Counted from the first letter of the stretch, positions 1 through 6,488 are shown. The stretch is DNA of 11,979 bases from Sulfurimonas sp. (GCA_027083475.1 JALWON010000386.1:1-11979), one strand, 5' to 3'. Program-made: numbers and translations. Notes: a model not told the origin generated them from the letters alone.

Positions 1-982
1 GTGAAGGAAAAAGATCATGGGCACGACGACGCTCTTCACCAGAGTTTTTCTTTAAATCTAAAAAGTCGTTGATGTCTATGTGCCATGGCTCCATGTAAAC
101 AGCAATAGCCCCTTTGCGTGTTCCGAGTTGATCAACAGCAATGGCAATGTCATTGGTGATTTTGAGAAATGGAACACTTCCCCCTGCTGCATTTTTATGC
201 CCATCAATAGAAGAGCCCATAGAACGAATTCCTGTCCAATCCCAACCGATACCGCCACCAAATTTGGAAAGCATTGCCATCTCTTGGTAGGCATCAAAAA
301 TACCTTCAATGTTATCAGGAGTAGAACCAATATAACACGAGCTGAGTTGGTGTCTTGTTGTTCTTGCGTTTGAGAGTGTTGGAGTCGCTAACATTACTTC
401 AAACTTTGAAATCATGTTATAAAATTTAATCGCCCACTCTTGTCTATTCTCTTCGCGTTGTGCTAAAAACATAGCGATTGCCATAAACATATGCTGTGGT
501 AACTCTATTGGTTTTGCATTGTTGTCTTTGATAAGATAACGGTCATAGAGTGTTTTAATACCAAGATAATTAAATTGTAAATCTCGCTCAGGAACAAGAT
601 GTTTCTCTAACGCTTCAAGGTCATACATCTCTTTTAAGCCTAAAAGAATACGCCCTGCTTTTTCCCCTTTTTCAAAATACTTCTCTAAAGAGCAGTACCC
701 TGTAAAGCCATTGACTTCATGGTAGAGATTAAAAAGAAAAAGGCGAGACGCAACGAAAGTCCAGTTGGGTGCATCGATGTCTATTTTATCTACAGCAGTT
801 TTTATGAGTGTTTCTTGAATCTCTTTGGAAGTAATTCCATCGCGAAAATGAAGATGGGCATCTACTTCAAGTTCACTTTGCGATACATTGTCAAGCCCTT
901 TTACCGCAGCTGAAGTGTACTTTTGAATTTTAGAAATATCAAGCGGTTCTGTTCTTCCATTGCGTTTTATAACTGTTATCAT
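1..982 (-). CDS. nrdA: Ribonucleoside-diphosphate reductase alpha subunit, class I (N-terminal part, runs off the window)
   Basis: This is the large catalytic subunit of class I ribonucleotide reductase, which reduces ribonucleoside diphosphates to deoxy forms with a small NrdB subunit that is not in this window. The minus strand is open from an ATG at 982 to the window edge, giving 327 residues. The N-terminus (about residues 2-95) has the look of an ATP-cone allosteric domain (start MITVIKRNGRTEPLDISKIQ). The catalytic-barrel entry follows, with PTLSNARTTRHQLSSC; Cys216 in SSC fits the first redox-active cysteine of the family. FGGGIGWDW and MEPWHIDINDFLDLK are further family-like stretches. 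The radical cysteine and C-terminal cysteine pair lie beyond the window. The ATG has AAGAGGA 14-8 bases upstream, and purB ends 14 bases before it, so the two genes are probably co-transcribed. No NrdR-box-like element is visible between them. The product call is firm; the class Ia or Ic subtype cannot be decided here. Confidence 0.93.
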   Translation of the reverse strand, partial: MITVIKRNGRTEPLDISKIQKYTSAAVKGLDNVSQSELEVDAHLHFRDGITSKEIQETLIKTAVDKIDIDAPNWTFVASRLFLFNLYHEVNGFTGYCSLEKYFEKGEKAGRILLGLKEMYDLEALEKHLVPERDLQFNYLGIKTLYDRYLIKDNNAKPIELPQHMFMAIAMFLAQREENRQEWAIKFYNMISKFEVMLATPTLSNARTTRHQLSSCYIGSTPDNIEGIFDAYQEMAMLSKFGGGIGWDWTGIRSMGSSIDGHKNAAGGSVPFLKITNDIAIAVDQLGTRKGAIAVYMEPWHIDINDFLDLKKNSGEERRRAHDLFPS

Positions 983-996
983 TCTTTTTCCTCTTT

Positions 997-2325
997 TTAT
1001 TTAAAAACTCTAGCAAAAATGTTATCTACATTTTTTGTATAGTAGTCATAGTTAAAACACTCTCGAATTTGTGCTTCACTCAGCTTACTTCGGAGTTCTT
1101 CATCTGCTAACAAGTGATTGAGGTAGAGTGACTCTCCTGCTTCATTTGTAGTTGGGCGCCCTTGTTGTATCTCTTCCCAAACTTTCATAGCATTGCGTTG
1201 GACAATTTTGTAGGCATCTTCACGGCTCACACCTTGGAGTGGTAACTCAAGTAAAACACGTTGTGAGAAAACAAGCCCACCTGTGAGGTTTAAGTTCTTC
1301 ATCATGTTTTCAGGATAGACAGTGAGGTTTGCTATAACATTATTCATGCGGTGTAACATAAAGTCAGTGGTTATAAAGGCATCTGGTAACCAAAAACGCT
1401 CCGTCGATGAGTGACTGATGTCTCGCTCATGCCAGAGTGCTACATTTTCCATAGCGGGTGTTGCATAGGCTCGTATCATACGTGCAAGACCTGTGATGTT
1501 TTCTGTAAGAATAGGGTTGCGTTTGTGAGGCATAGCAGAGCTTCCCTTTTGCCCTTTTGCAAAATACTCTTCACACTCATAGACTTCTGTTCTTTGCCAG
1601 TGTCTTACCTGAACAGCAAATTTCTCGATGCTTGAAGCCATAAGAGCAAGGGCTGTAGCCAAACGTGCATAACGGTCACGTTGAATGACTTGGTTAGAAG
1701 CGGGTGCCGCTTTGAGCCCTAACTCTTCACAAGTGTACTCCTCAAGTTCTAGTGGAGCATGTGCAAAGTTCCCCATCGCACCACTCACTTGACCAACGGC
1801 AATGACATCCATTGTTTGTTCAAGGTTTTCTAAATGGCGTTTCATCTCATCATACCAAACAGCAAGTACGAGACCAAAAGTGATAGGCTCACCGTGGATG
1901 CCATGAGAGCGTCCAACCATCAGAGTCATCTTATGCTCCTGTGCACGTTTCTTGATAGACTCCATAATCATCTTCACATCTTCAATGACTAACTCTAAAG
2001 AGTCTTTCATTTGAACAGCAACTGCAGTGTCAATGGTATCTGAAGAGGTCATTCCATAGTGAAACCATCGACTCTCTTCTCCAAGTGTTTCAGAGACAGA
2101 AGTGGTAAATGCAATCAGGTCGTGACGAGTCACTGCTTCTATTTCATCGATGCGTTTTATGTCGAAGCCTGCGTTTGCTACTATTTTGTCTGCATCCTCT
2201 TGAGGAATCTTTCCAAGTCTTGCCCAAGCTTTTACAACTGCTTTTTCTACATCTAACCAAGCTTGGTATTTTGCTTGGTAAGTCCATTTGTTTGCCATCT
2301 CTGGACGTGAGTATCTATCTATCAT
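997..2325 (-). CDS. purB: Adenylosuccinate lyase
   Basis: PurB is a homotetrameric cytosolic enzyme of the fumarase/aspartase superfamily. It cleaves SAICAR to AICAR plus fumarate and adenylosuccinate to AMP plus fumarate in purine synthesis. The 442-residue length is usual for the bacterial short form. The superfamily signature GSSAMPHKRNP begins at residue 261 and carries the mobile catalytic-serine loop. TRHDL (His68), FHYGMTSSD (His89) and GRSHGIHGEP (His141) fall where the active-site histidines of the Bacillus subtilis-type enzyme are known. The ATG start is preceded by AAAGG nine bases upstream and a likely -10 (CATAAT, 2354-2349 on the minus strand). It is the first gene of a purB-nrdA unit and diverges from the RluA-like gene. 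The purB/nrdA/RluA-like neighbourhood is, from memory, also found in Campylobacter jejuni. Confidence 0.97.
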   Translation of the reverse strand: MIDRYSRPEMANKWTYQAKYQAWLDVEKAVVKAWARLGKIPQEDADKIVANAGFDIKRIDEIEAVTRHDLIAFTTSVSETLGEESRWFHYGMTSSDTIDTAVAVQMKDSLELVIEDVKMIMESIKKRAQEHKMTLMVGRSHGIHGEPITFGLVLAVWYDEMKRHLENLEQTMDVIAVGQVSGAMGNFAHAPLELEEYTCEELGLKAAPASNQVIQRDRYARLATALALMASSIEKFAVQVRHWQRTEVYECEEYFAKGQKGSSAMPHKRNPILTENITGLARMIRAYATPAMENVALWHERDISHSSTERFWLPDAFITTDFMLHRMNNVIANLTVYPENMMKNLNLTGGLVFSQRVLLELPLQGVSREDAYKIVQRNAMKVWEEIQQGRPTTNEAGESLYLNHLLADEELRSKLSEAQIRECFNYDYYTKNVDNIFARVFK

Positions 2326-2348
2326 TTATCTATGCCTTTATGAGTATT

Positions 2349-2370
2349 ATTATGCTAAAATTTGCATAAT
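2349..2370. promoter_or_regulatory. Compact divergent promoter between purB and the RluA-like gene, with palindromic -10 elements
   Basis: The 103-base gap between the divergent genes contains an inverted repeat: ATTATGC at 2349-2355, an 8-base centre, and GCATAAT at 2364-2370. Each arm reads as a CATAAT -10 hexamer pointing outwards; the rightward one has an extended TG just before it. Predicted starts would be near 2377 (plus) and 2342 (minus), leaving short leaders with recognisable ribosome binding sites. No good -35 is visible, which is normal for sigma70 promoters in this phylum. This is inferred from sequence only. Confidence 0.5.
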
Positions 2371-2428
2371 GAAAGTAAATTATTTTACAGAAGTTTTCGT
2401 AAAGAAGTCATTAAAAAGGAGATGAATT

Positions 2429-3343
2429 TTGCCATTTGTAAAAAAGAAAATGTTTGTCAAAGAAAAGCAAAAAGCCTTTTTGTATTTGATGCATGAACAT
2501 GGATATACACAAAGAGAAGCACAAAGATTTATCTCAAAAGGAAGAGTCTTAGTAGGCGGAGAGAAGATGCTCAAAACTGCTGGAGAGATTGAGGGAGAGA
2601 TTGAGTTTATTTATTTTGAACCAATGACAAAAGGACTTGAACCAACATTTGTAGAAAAAGAGTTTGTTGTTTTTGATAAGCCGAGTGGAGTACTGATCCA
2701 TCCACAAACAAAAGCAACCCCCTACTCTCTCATTGATGAGTTAAAGTATCAGTTTGGACGTGATGCAAACATTGCACATCGAATAGATATGGAAACAAGT
2801 GGTCTTGTGCTTTGTGCAAGAAATAAAAAAAGTGAAAGAGAGATCAAGATGATGTTTCAGGAGCGAGATATGCAAAAAAGATATCTTGCACTGGTACATG
2901 GTGAGATGAAAGAAGCACAAGTTGTAGAGGCACCCCTTTTGCGCCAACAAGATGAGAGTGCTGTTGTGAGAATGATAGTGAGTGTGCATGAGAGTGGCAA
3001 GCCTTCAAAAACGAGTTTTCAACCTTTAGAGTATTTCCCAGATTTAGATATGACACTTGTTGCATGTTCTCCGCATACCGGAAGACAACATCAAATTAGA
3101 GTCCATTTGTTTCACGTGAAACATCCCATAGTAGGTGATCCAATTTATGGACAGAGTAAAGAAGATTTTATTGCGTATCTTGATAGAAAATTAACTCCTG
3201 CAATGCGCATTGAAAAAAGTGGTGCAAGTAGACTGTTACTCCATGCAAATGAATTAGAATTTGCATTATATGGAAAAAATTATCATGTGAAAAGTAAAGA
3301 AGATTTTCGTACTATCTGTTTTGAATCGCTAAGATGTGAATAA
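2429..3343 (+). CDS. RluA/RluD-family 23S rRNA pseudouridine synthase
   Basis: The product converts specific uridines to pseudouridine, most likely in 23S rRNA. At 304 residues it matches the RluC/RluD type. An S4-like RNA-binding domain occupies about residues 10-65 (YTQREAQRFISKGRVLVGGE). The catalytic domain opens with VVFDKPSGVLIHP (about 80-92). The family motif is HRIDMETSG with catalytic Asp120. The conserved C-terminal part reads GRQHQIRVHLFHVKHPIVGDPIYG-like, quoted here as overlapping fragments GRQHQIRVHLF and HPIVGDPIYG. The start is TTG at 2429, chosen because AAAAAGGAG lies seven bases upstream; the nearby ATG at 2422 is in another frame, and the first in-frame ATG is codon 8. 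The exact target uridine, and so the choice of rluA, rluC or rluD, cannot be read from sequence. A perfect parS site is embedded at codons 227-232. Confidence 0.9.
   Translation: MPFVKKKMFVKEKQKAFLYLMHEHGYTQREAQRFISKGRVLVGGEKMLKTAGEIEGEIEFIYFEPMTKGLEPTFVEKEFVVFDKPSGVLIHPQTKATPYSLIDELKYQFGRDANIAHRIDMETSGLVLCARNKKSEREIKMMFQERDMQKRYLALVHGEMKEAQVVEAPLLRQQDESAVVRMIVSVHESGKPSKTSFQPLEYFPDLDMTLVACSPHTGRQHQIRVHLFHVKHPIVGDPIYGQSKEDFIAYLDRKLTPAMRIEKSGASRLLLHANELEFALYGKNYHVKSKEDFRTICFESLRCE
3108..3123. other. parS: parS site (ParB-binding centromere sequence), perfect match, inside a coding region
   Basis: The sequence TGTTTCACGTGAAACA matches the widely conserved bacterial chromosomal parS 16-mer at all positions and is fully palindromic. 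ParB (Spo0J) loads on such sites and spreads, and ParA and SMC act on the resulting complex to segregate the origin region. The site lies in the 3' half of the RluA-like gene, where it encodes the LFHVKH stretch. Sites inside genes are common for parS. The parA and parB genes are not in the window. Confidence 0.85.
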
Positions 3344-3364
3344 AATTATCATAAAAATAATTTT
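3342..3364 (+). terminator. Possible weak AT-only hairpin after the RluA-like gene
   Basis: AAAATTAT (3342-3349) and ATAATTTT (3357-3364) are perfect 8-base inverted arms around a 7-base loop, starting within the stop codon of the pseudouridine synthase gene. The 3' arm ends in four T. With no G or C in the stem it would be a weak terminator at best, and AT-rich DNA gives such matches by chance. Confidence 0.3.
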
Positions 3365-3389
3365 GCATAATATATTATATATATGCAAA
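3362..3389. repeat. AT-rich inverted repeat with TTTGCATA arms
   Basis: TTTGCATA (3362-3369) and TATGCAAA (3382-3389) are perfect 8-base arms around a 12-base A/T-only centre. The left arm repeats the TTTGCATAAT string seen at the purB/RluA-like divergent promoter (2361-2370), so it may contain an unused or weak -10. It sits four bases before a parS-like site. Its function is unknown. Confidence 0.4.
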
Positions 3390-3392
3390 TTA

Positions 3393-3408
3393 TGTTTCTC
3401 TTGAAACA
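3393..3408. other. parS: parS-like site, 14 of 16 matches
   Basis: TGTTTCTCTTGAAACA differs from the parS consensus at positions 7 and 9 only. Both outer half-site cores (TGTTTC and GAAACA) are intact, and the flanking bases extend the symmetry to ATGTTTC/GAAACAT. It is intergenic and 285 bases from the perfect site. The central changes could weaken ParB binding, so it may be a secondary site. Confidence 0.5.
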
Positions 3409-3461
3409 TCGTAATATAGGGAAACAGAAGCTATATCGTTTGTTTTTTAAGTTCAAATTTA

Positions 3462-3467
3462 TATAAA
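3462..3467 (+). promoter_or_regulatory. Putative -10 box for the small ORF at 3493
   Basis: TATAAA at 3462-3467, in a run of A/T, lies 31 bases before the TTG start and 40 before the ATG of the small ORF. It is followed by the purine-rich AAGAGAGA (3481-3488), a plausible ribosome binding site. No -35 is recognisable. Confidence 0.35.
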
Positions 3468-3492
3468 ATAAATCTTAATAAAGAGAGAAATT

Positions 3493-3639
3493 TTGATATT
3501 TATGAGTGAAAGTTTTTCAGACTATTCACAATTTAGAACAATGTGTGAAAACGATAGCTTTGAGAGATTTTTAATTGAGAATGCTAGAAAGTTTGGGGAA
3601 GCTTTTTATAAGAATGCTAGGGTATTATTACACTTATAA
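3493..3639 (+). CDS. Putative small protein, 48 residues (or 45 from ATG at 3502), function unknown
   Basis: I do not recognise this protein. A TTG at 3493 lies five bases after AAGAGAGA, whereas the in-frame ATG at 3502 is about 13 bases away, so TTG is preferred by spacing; both share the stop at 3637-3639. The N-terminus is polar and aromatic (MSESFSDYSQF). The C-terminal half is a likely amphipathic helix with two NAR units eleven residues apart (IENARKFGEAF then YKNARVLL). That repeat is also seen at DNA level: AGAATGCTAG occurs at 3578-3587 and 3611-3620. A promoter-like box lies upstream and a hairpin terminator begins at the stop codon, giving the layout of a complete small transcription unit. 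It has no signal peptide or membrane segment. A spurious ORF remains possible given the short length. Confidence 0.5.
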   Translation: MIFMSESFSDYSQFRTMCENDSFERFLIENARKFGEAFYKNARVLLHL

Positions 3640-3666
3640 ACGACCTCCCTGGTGTGTTGGTCGTTT
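3638..3666. terminator. Hairpin terminator, probably bidirectional
   Basis: AAACGACC (3638-3645) pairs with GGTCGTTT (3659-3666) across a 13-base loop. A short T run follows on the plus strand, and the A run at the left foot gives a matching short U tract on the minus strand. It separates the plus-strand small ORF from the convergent 78-residue gene, so it can serve both. Confidence 0.7.
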
Positions 3667-3688
3667 TGTAAATGCTACTTATAAAGTT

Positions 3689-3925
3689 TTACACTCCATT
3701 GTATCGTTTAATAATCTTCTTGACACGTGCTCGTAAATTTCTTAGAGCATCACTACTTGTTTTCCCATCTGCTGTAAGATTTTCAAAACCGGCACCAAGT
3801 TGTGCTTTTGCTATCCAACCAATTTTATTGTGGTATTTAATACCTACAAAACGTACATCACCAAAGTGACCTTTGCAGAGTTTGTATATCTCTTTTATTC
3901 TATCTGAATCTTGTTTATCAGCCAT
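3689..3925 (-). CDS. Conserved-looking 78-residue protein, possibly with a HicB-like fold
   Basis: The product is a small, basic, soluble protein of unrecognised family. The start ATG has AAAGGA seven bases upstream, and the gene is followed by the hairpin at 3638-3666, so it reads as a real monocistron. Residues 22-38 suggest beta strands (GDVRFVGIKY, IGWIAKAQLG). The later stretch ADGKTSSDALRNLRARVKKI resembles the strand-turn-helix signature G-x-T-x-x-E-A-L-x-N-L of HicB-type antitoxin domains. That similarity was judged by eye and is tentative. No HicA-like toxin gene adjoins it: both neighbours are accounted for, and the leftover gaps are too short. It may instead be a solitary nucleic-acid-associated or regulatory protein. 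Confidence 0.7.
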   Translation of the reverse strand: MADKQDSDRIKEIYKLCKGHFGDVRFVGIKYHNKIGWIAKAQLGAGFENLTADGKTSSDALRNLRARVKKIIKRYNGV

Positions 3926-3970
3926 GTTCTATCCTTTTATTGAGATACTTCTATTTTATCATAGAAGAGA

Positions 3971-4069
3971 TTAAATTTTATCGTTTTTGACGGCATATAA
4001 GAAACCACCAATAGCTACTATAAATGAGACAACTATAAAAATAACTTCTCCTATATCTACATAACTCAT
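3971..4069 (-). CDS. Small single-pass membrane protein, 32 residues, coupled to rlmN
   Basis: This short gene starts at an ATG (4069-4067) that overlaps the rlmN stop as ATGA, and it has a strong AGGAG six bases upstream, so translational coupling to rlmN is likely. The 32-residue product has a short polar N-terminus with two acidic residues (D5, E8), one hydrophobic helix of about 19 residues (V9-V27, including a GG kink at 21-22), and a short tail (KNDKI). The charge pattern favours a C-terminus in the cytoplasm. I cannot name a family. From memory, a very small hydrophobic protein is also annotated next to rlmN in Campylobacter jejuni, but I could not verify this. The start context and overlap make it credible despite its size. 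Confidence 0.72.
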   Translation of the reverse strand: MSYVDIGEVIFIVVSFIVAIGGFLYAVKNDKI

Positions 4070-5151
4070 GCTATCTCCTCGTCTTGTTTTGTTTTTTCTT
4101 TTAACTGCCCGCAAGCTGCACTAATGTCAATGCCCTTAGAATCACGTATGGTACAGAGCAGGCCATGTTGTACCAGATACTCTTGAAATGCTATCATGTC
4201 TGTTCTGCTTGGTCTCTCATAGGGTGTTCCCGGATAAGGATTAAAGTAGATGAGATTTACTTTTGCTTTAATACCACTCAGGAGTTTGACTAGTTTTTTT
4301 GCACTGCCTAAATCATCATTTTTATTTTTTATAACAAGGTACTCAAACATCACACGTTTGCGTGTGTCTATTGGAAAACGTTTGACCGCTTCTATGATAG
4401 AGTTGATGTTATGTGCTTTGTTCATTGGAATAAGTTCTGTTCGTAATGCATCATCTACAGCATGCAAAGAGATAGCAATATGCACTCCCAAATCCATCTC
4501 TCCAAGTTGATCTATCTTGTTGCTCAGCCCACTTGTAGAAACAGTTTGTCGTTTTCCACTGATACAGAGCCCCTCATCTTCTTGAAATATTGTTATAGCT
4601 TTTGTAAGATTTGCGAGGTTATCAAGTGGTTCACCCATACCCATATAGACTATATTTATCATGCGGTTATGTTTGTGATTGTTATCTTTTTTGAGTGTGA
4701 CAACCTGTGCGACTATCTCTCCTGCACTTAAATCTCGTGTAAAACCACCCTTTGCCGTGAGACAAAATGTGCACCCTACTTTACACCCTACTTGTGTGGA
4801 GACACAGATAGTATATTTTGCTTCTTGTGTGATTTCACCGTTACAATCGACTTGCTCCTCTTTCATCTTGAGCCAGACTGCTTCCATCGTTTTTCCATCT
4901 TGAAGTTCTAAAAGGTATTTAATCGTCCCATCATTTGACTCCTCTTTACGAGCTATTTTGAGGGGATTGACACAGTACTTTTCTTCAAGTTCTGCTTTGA
5001 GTGATTGGGGAATATTTTTCATTGCCTCATAATTATCTGCATAGTGATGATATATCCACCCGTAAATCTGTTTTGCACGGAAGGCTGGTTTGACAAGTGC
5101 AGCGAGTTCTTTTTGTGTAAAGTCCATAAGGGAGGGTTTTAAGTTACTCAT
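4066..5151 (-). CDS. rlmN: Dual-specificity 23S rRNA/tRNA adenine C2-methyltransferase (radical SAM)
   Basis: RlmN makes 2-methyladenosine at A2503 of 23S rRNA and A37 of some tRNAs through a methylated-cysteine intermediate. The 361 residues match the family. An N-terminal helical accessory region is followed by the radical-SAM motif CKVGCTFC, with Cys123, Cys127 and Cys130 as iron-sulfur ligands. Cys116 in TICVSTQ lies seven residues before the first cluster cysteine, the spacing of the resolving cysteine in the E. coli enzyme (C118/C125). Cys347 in ISAACGQL fits the methyl-carrying cysteine near the C-terminus. VYMGMGEPLDN and TVSTSGL are typical RlmN/Cfr strings; RlmN rather than Cfr is the natural call for a housekeeping copy. 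It overlaps the upstream nucleosidase-like gene by four bases (ATGA) and the downstream small membrane protein in the same way. Confidence 0.96.
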   Translation of the reverse strand: MSNLKPSLMDFTQKELAALVKPAFRAKQIYGWIYHHYADNYEAMKNIPQSLKAELEEKYCVNPLKIARKEESNDGTIKYLLELQDGKTMEAVWLKMKEEQVDCNGEITQEAKYTICVSTQVGCKVGCTFCLTAKGGFTRDLSAGEIVAQVVTLKKDNNHKHNRMINIVYMGMGEPLDNLANLTKAITIFQEDEGLCISGKRQTVSTSGLSNKIDQLGEMDLGVHIAISLHAVDDALRTELIPMNKAHNINSIIEAVKRFPIDTRKRVMFEYLVIKNKNDDLGSAKKLVKLLSGIKAKVNLIYFNPYPGTPYERPSRTDMIAFQEYLVQHGLLCTIRDSKGIDISAACGQLKEKTKQDEEIA

Positions 5152-5690
5152 CGTTTTGTTAGTTCCTTGATGCGTTTTTGTACATATTCACTCAGTAGTT
5201 CTTTTGCTTTTGTATGGTTTTTGAGAAAATCTTCATGTGCGTTAGCGTTAGTAAAATTTGTTATGCAAAAAACACCGCCTGCTGGAATCTCAAACTCTTG
5301 TGCAATTTTAAGGACAGAGAAAAATTCCATATTTTCTATGCCGACACCAAATTTGAGAAAGTTTTTTGTGAGTGTTTCGTTAGTAGAGATATAGTTTGAG
5401 GAGTTGACAACAACATCTTTTTTTTCCGTTTCATTCGCTGTGATTACATTGTCAAGTGGTGTATAGGCATCATTGCTTAAAAAAGCAAGTTCAATGTTTG
5501 CAGCTGTTTTACTCTCAATGATGTCAAAAATTTGTGCCTCTCCATAACTTCCTGCACTTCCTACAAAGAGTAAAAATTCAGGTTTATCAAACAGACACAA
5601 ACGTGTTAAATTCATAGCACTCTCAATAAGCCCGACACCAATGGGTTGGGCAAAGTCAAAAGTTTCATTGTTTCCTGCACATACTATCAT
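5148..5690 (-). CDS. Short purine/uridine phosphorylase-superfamily (MTAN/PNP-like) protein
   Basis: The product looks like a nucleoside phosphorylase or nucleosidase (PNP_UDP fold), but at 180 residues it is shorter than the usual 230 or so. Visible landmarks are FLLFVGSAGSYG (about 39-50), matching the glycine-rich GSAGG strand, and GIENMEFFSVLKIAQ followed by FCITN, matching the ME substrate-binding segment and the C-terminal strand. Where MTAN and hexameric phosphorylases carry a catalytic Asp (SD), this protein has Asn (ITN), as trimeric PNPs do. The N-terminus is compressed, with IGVGLIESAMNLTRL directly after the first strand. The start ATG has GGGAG four bases upstream, overlapping the end of hisF. 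The real substrate cannot be told from sequence. It could be a divergent nucleosidase or a non-catalytic relative. Confidence 0.75.
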   Translation of the reverse strand: MIVCAGNNETFDFAQPIGVGLIESAMNLTRLCLFDKPEFLLFVGSAGSYGEAQIFDIIESKTAANIELAFLSNDAYTPLDNVITANETEKKDVVVNSSNYISTNETLTKNFLKFGVGIENMEFFSVLKIAQEFEIPAGGVFCITNFTNANAHEDFLKNHTKAKELLSEYVQKRIKELTKR

Positions 5691-5698
5691 ACTACTCC

Positions 5699-6460
5699 CT
5701 ACAGTCTTACAGGGATTTTTTCATCGTGAAGATAGTGTTTTAAATCCATAATGTCAATCTCTTTATAGTGAAAGATACTCGCAGCAAGGGCTGCATCTGC
5801 TCCATGGTCAAATGCTTCTTTGATATGCTGCATTGTTCCTGCCCCACCACTTGCAATGACTGGAACATTGAGCGCTTGGCTGATTTGTTCTGTAATGTTG
5901 AGCTCAAACCCTGCCTTTGTTCCATCGGCATCCATGGAAGTCAAAAGTATCTCCCCTGCTCCACGATCTACTACCTCTTTTGCCCACTCAAGGGCATCGA
6001 TACCAGTATCTACACGACCACCATTTAAAAAGACATGGTATTTGCCATTGTCCGCTTTTTTGACATCGATTGCTGTGACTATACACTGAGAACCAAAACG
6101 CTTCGCACCTTCATCTATCAGTTGGGGTCGTTTAATAGCTGCTGAATTGACACTGACTTTATCGCAACCGACATTGAGCAGTTTGTAAATATCATCGAGT
6201 TTACGAATACCACCGCCTACAGTCAATGGTATAAATATTTCTCGAGCCACTTGTGCGACAATATCAACTATGGTGTCTCTGTTGTCTGATGAAGCAGTAA
6301 TGTCTAAAAAAGTAAGTTCATCCGCACCCTCTTCATTATACCTTTTAGCAACTTCTACAGGGTCTCCTGCATCTTTTAAGCCTACAAAGTTCACACCTTT
6401 TACAACTCTTCCATCTTTTACATCAAGACAAGGAATGATTCGTTTTGCGAAATAATTCAT
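5699..6460 (-). CDS. hisF: Imidazole glycerol phosphate synthase, cyclase subunit
   Basis: HisF uses ammonia delivered by its glutaminase partner HisH to turn PRFAR into imidazole glycerol phosphate (histidine pathway) and AICAR (returned to purine synthesis). The 253 residues form one (beta/alpha)8 barrel. The N-terminal RIIPCLDVKDGRVVKG holds catalytic Asp13, and IVTAIDVKK holds the second catalytic Asp132. Phosphate-binding loops appear as TVGGGIRK and ASGGAGT. hisH is not adjacent, so the subunits are encoded apart here. The gene heads a minus-strand operon, with the nucleosidase-like gene eight bases behind it. AGAGGA (6476-6471) lies ten bases before the ATG, and a TATAAT -10 lies at 6494-6489. 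Confidence 0.97.
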   Translation of the reverse strand: MNYFAKRIIPCLDVKDGRVVKGVNFVGLKDAGDPVEVAKRYNEEGADELTFLDITASSDNRDTIVDIVAQVAREIFIPLTVGGGIRKLDDIYKLLNVGCDKVSVNSAAIKRPQLIDEGAKRFGSQCIVTAIDVKKADNGKYHVFLNGGRVDTGIDALEWAKEVVDRGAGEILLTSMDADGTKAGFELNITEQISQALNVPVIASGGAGTMQHIKEAFDHGADAALAASIFHYKEIDIMDLKHYLHDEKIPVRL

Positions 6461-6488
6461 GATTTTACTATCCTCTATAATATATGCA

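Noticed and set aside
76..330. Open reading frame opposite and within nrdA
   Set aside because: The minus-strand frame from 982 encodes a continuous, recognisable NrdA N-terminus through this region, so other frames here are shadows.
719..913. Plus-strand ORF in the nrdA ATP-cone region
   Set aside because: It lies antisense to well-matched NrdA coding sequence and has no ribosome binding site or family likeness.
983..996. Search for a separate nrdA promoter or NrdR box
   Set aside because: The gap is 14 bases and holds only a ribosome binding site; the purB upstream region has no NrdR-like pair either.
2422..2430. ATG at 2422 as start of the RluA-like gene
   Set aside because: It is in a different frame, and the in-frame TTG at 2429 has better Shine-Dalgarno spacing.
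3948..3967. CTTCTAT/ATAGAAG inverted repeat between the 32-residue gene and the 78-residue gene
   Set aside because: Seven-base A/T-rich arms with no T run; it overlaps probable promoter sequence of the 78-residue gene and cannot be separated from chance.
5740..6089. Several ORFs in other frames across hisF
   Set aside because: HisF is complete with both catalytic aspartates in its frame; the rest are overlapping shadows.
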